Assembly: GCA_944373065.1 (NCBI GenBank)
Contig: CALWAJ010000009.1
Coordinates: 1-21,872 of the forward strand
Direction: 5' to 3'
DNA length: 21,872 nucleotides
From: an uncultured Bacilli bacterium
GTDB lineage: Bacteria > Bacillota_I > Bacilli_A > RF39 > UBA660
The notes under the pieces are model-generated. The model did no database searches and had not been told where the DNA came from. It was given only the letters and a program-made list of their open reading frames with translations. Shown piece after piece: positions 21,701-21,872 of the stretch. Every line of letters starts with the position of its first letter. Positions within the stretch are counted from its first letter, which is position 1. Both the position numbers and the translations under genes were made by a program.

Positions 21701-21808
21701 ATGAATAATAGAGATGTAATTTTTCTTTTAGCTAATATTAGGAGTAATAACTTATTAGCTTTACGCTTAAGTAGAAAAGAAGATATCATGAAAAGATTGA
21801 CAAAATAA
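21701..21808 (+). CDS. 35-residue reading frame
   Basis: ATG 21701 has GGTGAT upstream. The product starts MNNRDVIFLLANIRSNN and ends with KRLTK; it is basic and helical. It is divergent from the unknown gene and followed by an imperfect dyad AGAAAAGAAGATATC (21775-21789) / GATATCTTTTCT (21809-21820). Not recognised. Confidence 0.4.
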   Translation: MNNRDVIFLLANIRSNNLLALRLSRKEDIMKRLTK

Positions 21809-21852
21809 GATATCTTTTCTAAAATAAGAGTGTAAAGGGATTGGTGATTTAT

Positions 21853-21872
21853 ATGTATCAGAATAAAATTAC
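21853..21872 (+). CDS. Start of a gene cut by the window edge
   Basis: ATG 21853 preceded by TTGGTGAT opens MYQNKI and runs off the window. Too short to identify. Confidence 0.4.

Noticed and set aside
1..21872. Mycoplasma-type code with TGA as Trp
   Set aside because: TGG is used for conserved Trp (for example LysM SLWSI), and TGA ends several genes at the family's normal length.

Overview
The window comes from a low-GC Gram-positive-type bacterium that uses the standard code: TGG encodes Trp and TGA is a genuine stop (for example in dnaD and the LysM gene). The host genes cca, dnaD, nth, ponA, recU and HU, together with the strong A/T bias, point to Bacillota, class Bacilli. A gut Erysipelotrichales, RF39 or other Mollicutes-related lineage is plausible, but that placement is an inference.

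The left edge holds a peptidase S51-like gene and then the first half of a cell-wall amidase gene (Amidase_3 fold, zinc hydrolase). That gene is cut after the codons for the conserved Asn-Ala-Gly stretch by an 11,580-bp mobile element (about 1102-12681). The rest of the amidase, with its catalytic Glu and six LysM repeats, resumes at 12682. Joining the two parts across one copy of a GG dinucleotide restores one open frame of 547 residues. The element's two ends carry imperfect inverted arms (15 of 21 positions match) that meet symmetrically on the same GG, as expected for a large serine recombinase attP site. The element encodes such a recombinase (10648-12315).

The element's cargo is anti-phage defence. 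It comprises (a) an AAA_13/RloC-like ATPase with a zinc-hook-type CPVC and a possible anticodon-nuclease Arg-x3-Glu...His set, placed behind a promoter that is immediately followed by an intrinsic terminator; and (b) a four-gene operon of two tandem, paralogous cytosine-5 methyltransferases, a McrB-like GTPase and a McrC-like nuclease. This matches the architecture of the LlaJI restriction-modification system. After these come about 470 bp of non-coding DNA packed with hairpins (a candidate roughly 90-nt RNA with a 14-codon hydrophobic reading frame, then five more dyads), a small helix-turn-helix protein, two short reading frames, the recombinase and an 83-residue unknown protein whose stop codon lies in the att arm. 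No conjugation or phage structural genes are visible.

The right part is ordinary chromosome: HU, a DUF1294 membrane protein, an ASCH-domain gene broken by an apparent 1-nt deletion, then cca-dnaD-nth as a tight overlapping run. A bidirectional terminator separates these from convergent ponA (class A PBP with FN3/Ig-like tail) and recU, the usual Firmicutes neighbourhood for dnaD-nth. Further right are an unknown 215-residue protein with a near-consensus promoter, a 35-residue reading frame, and the start of another gene at the window edge.

As a system, the element installs two layers of defence (restriction, and possibly suicidal tRNA cleavage) while inactivating a LysM amidase. Precise excision would restore the amidase.
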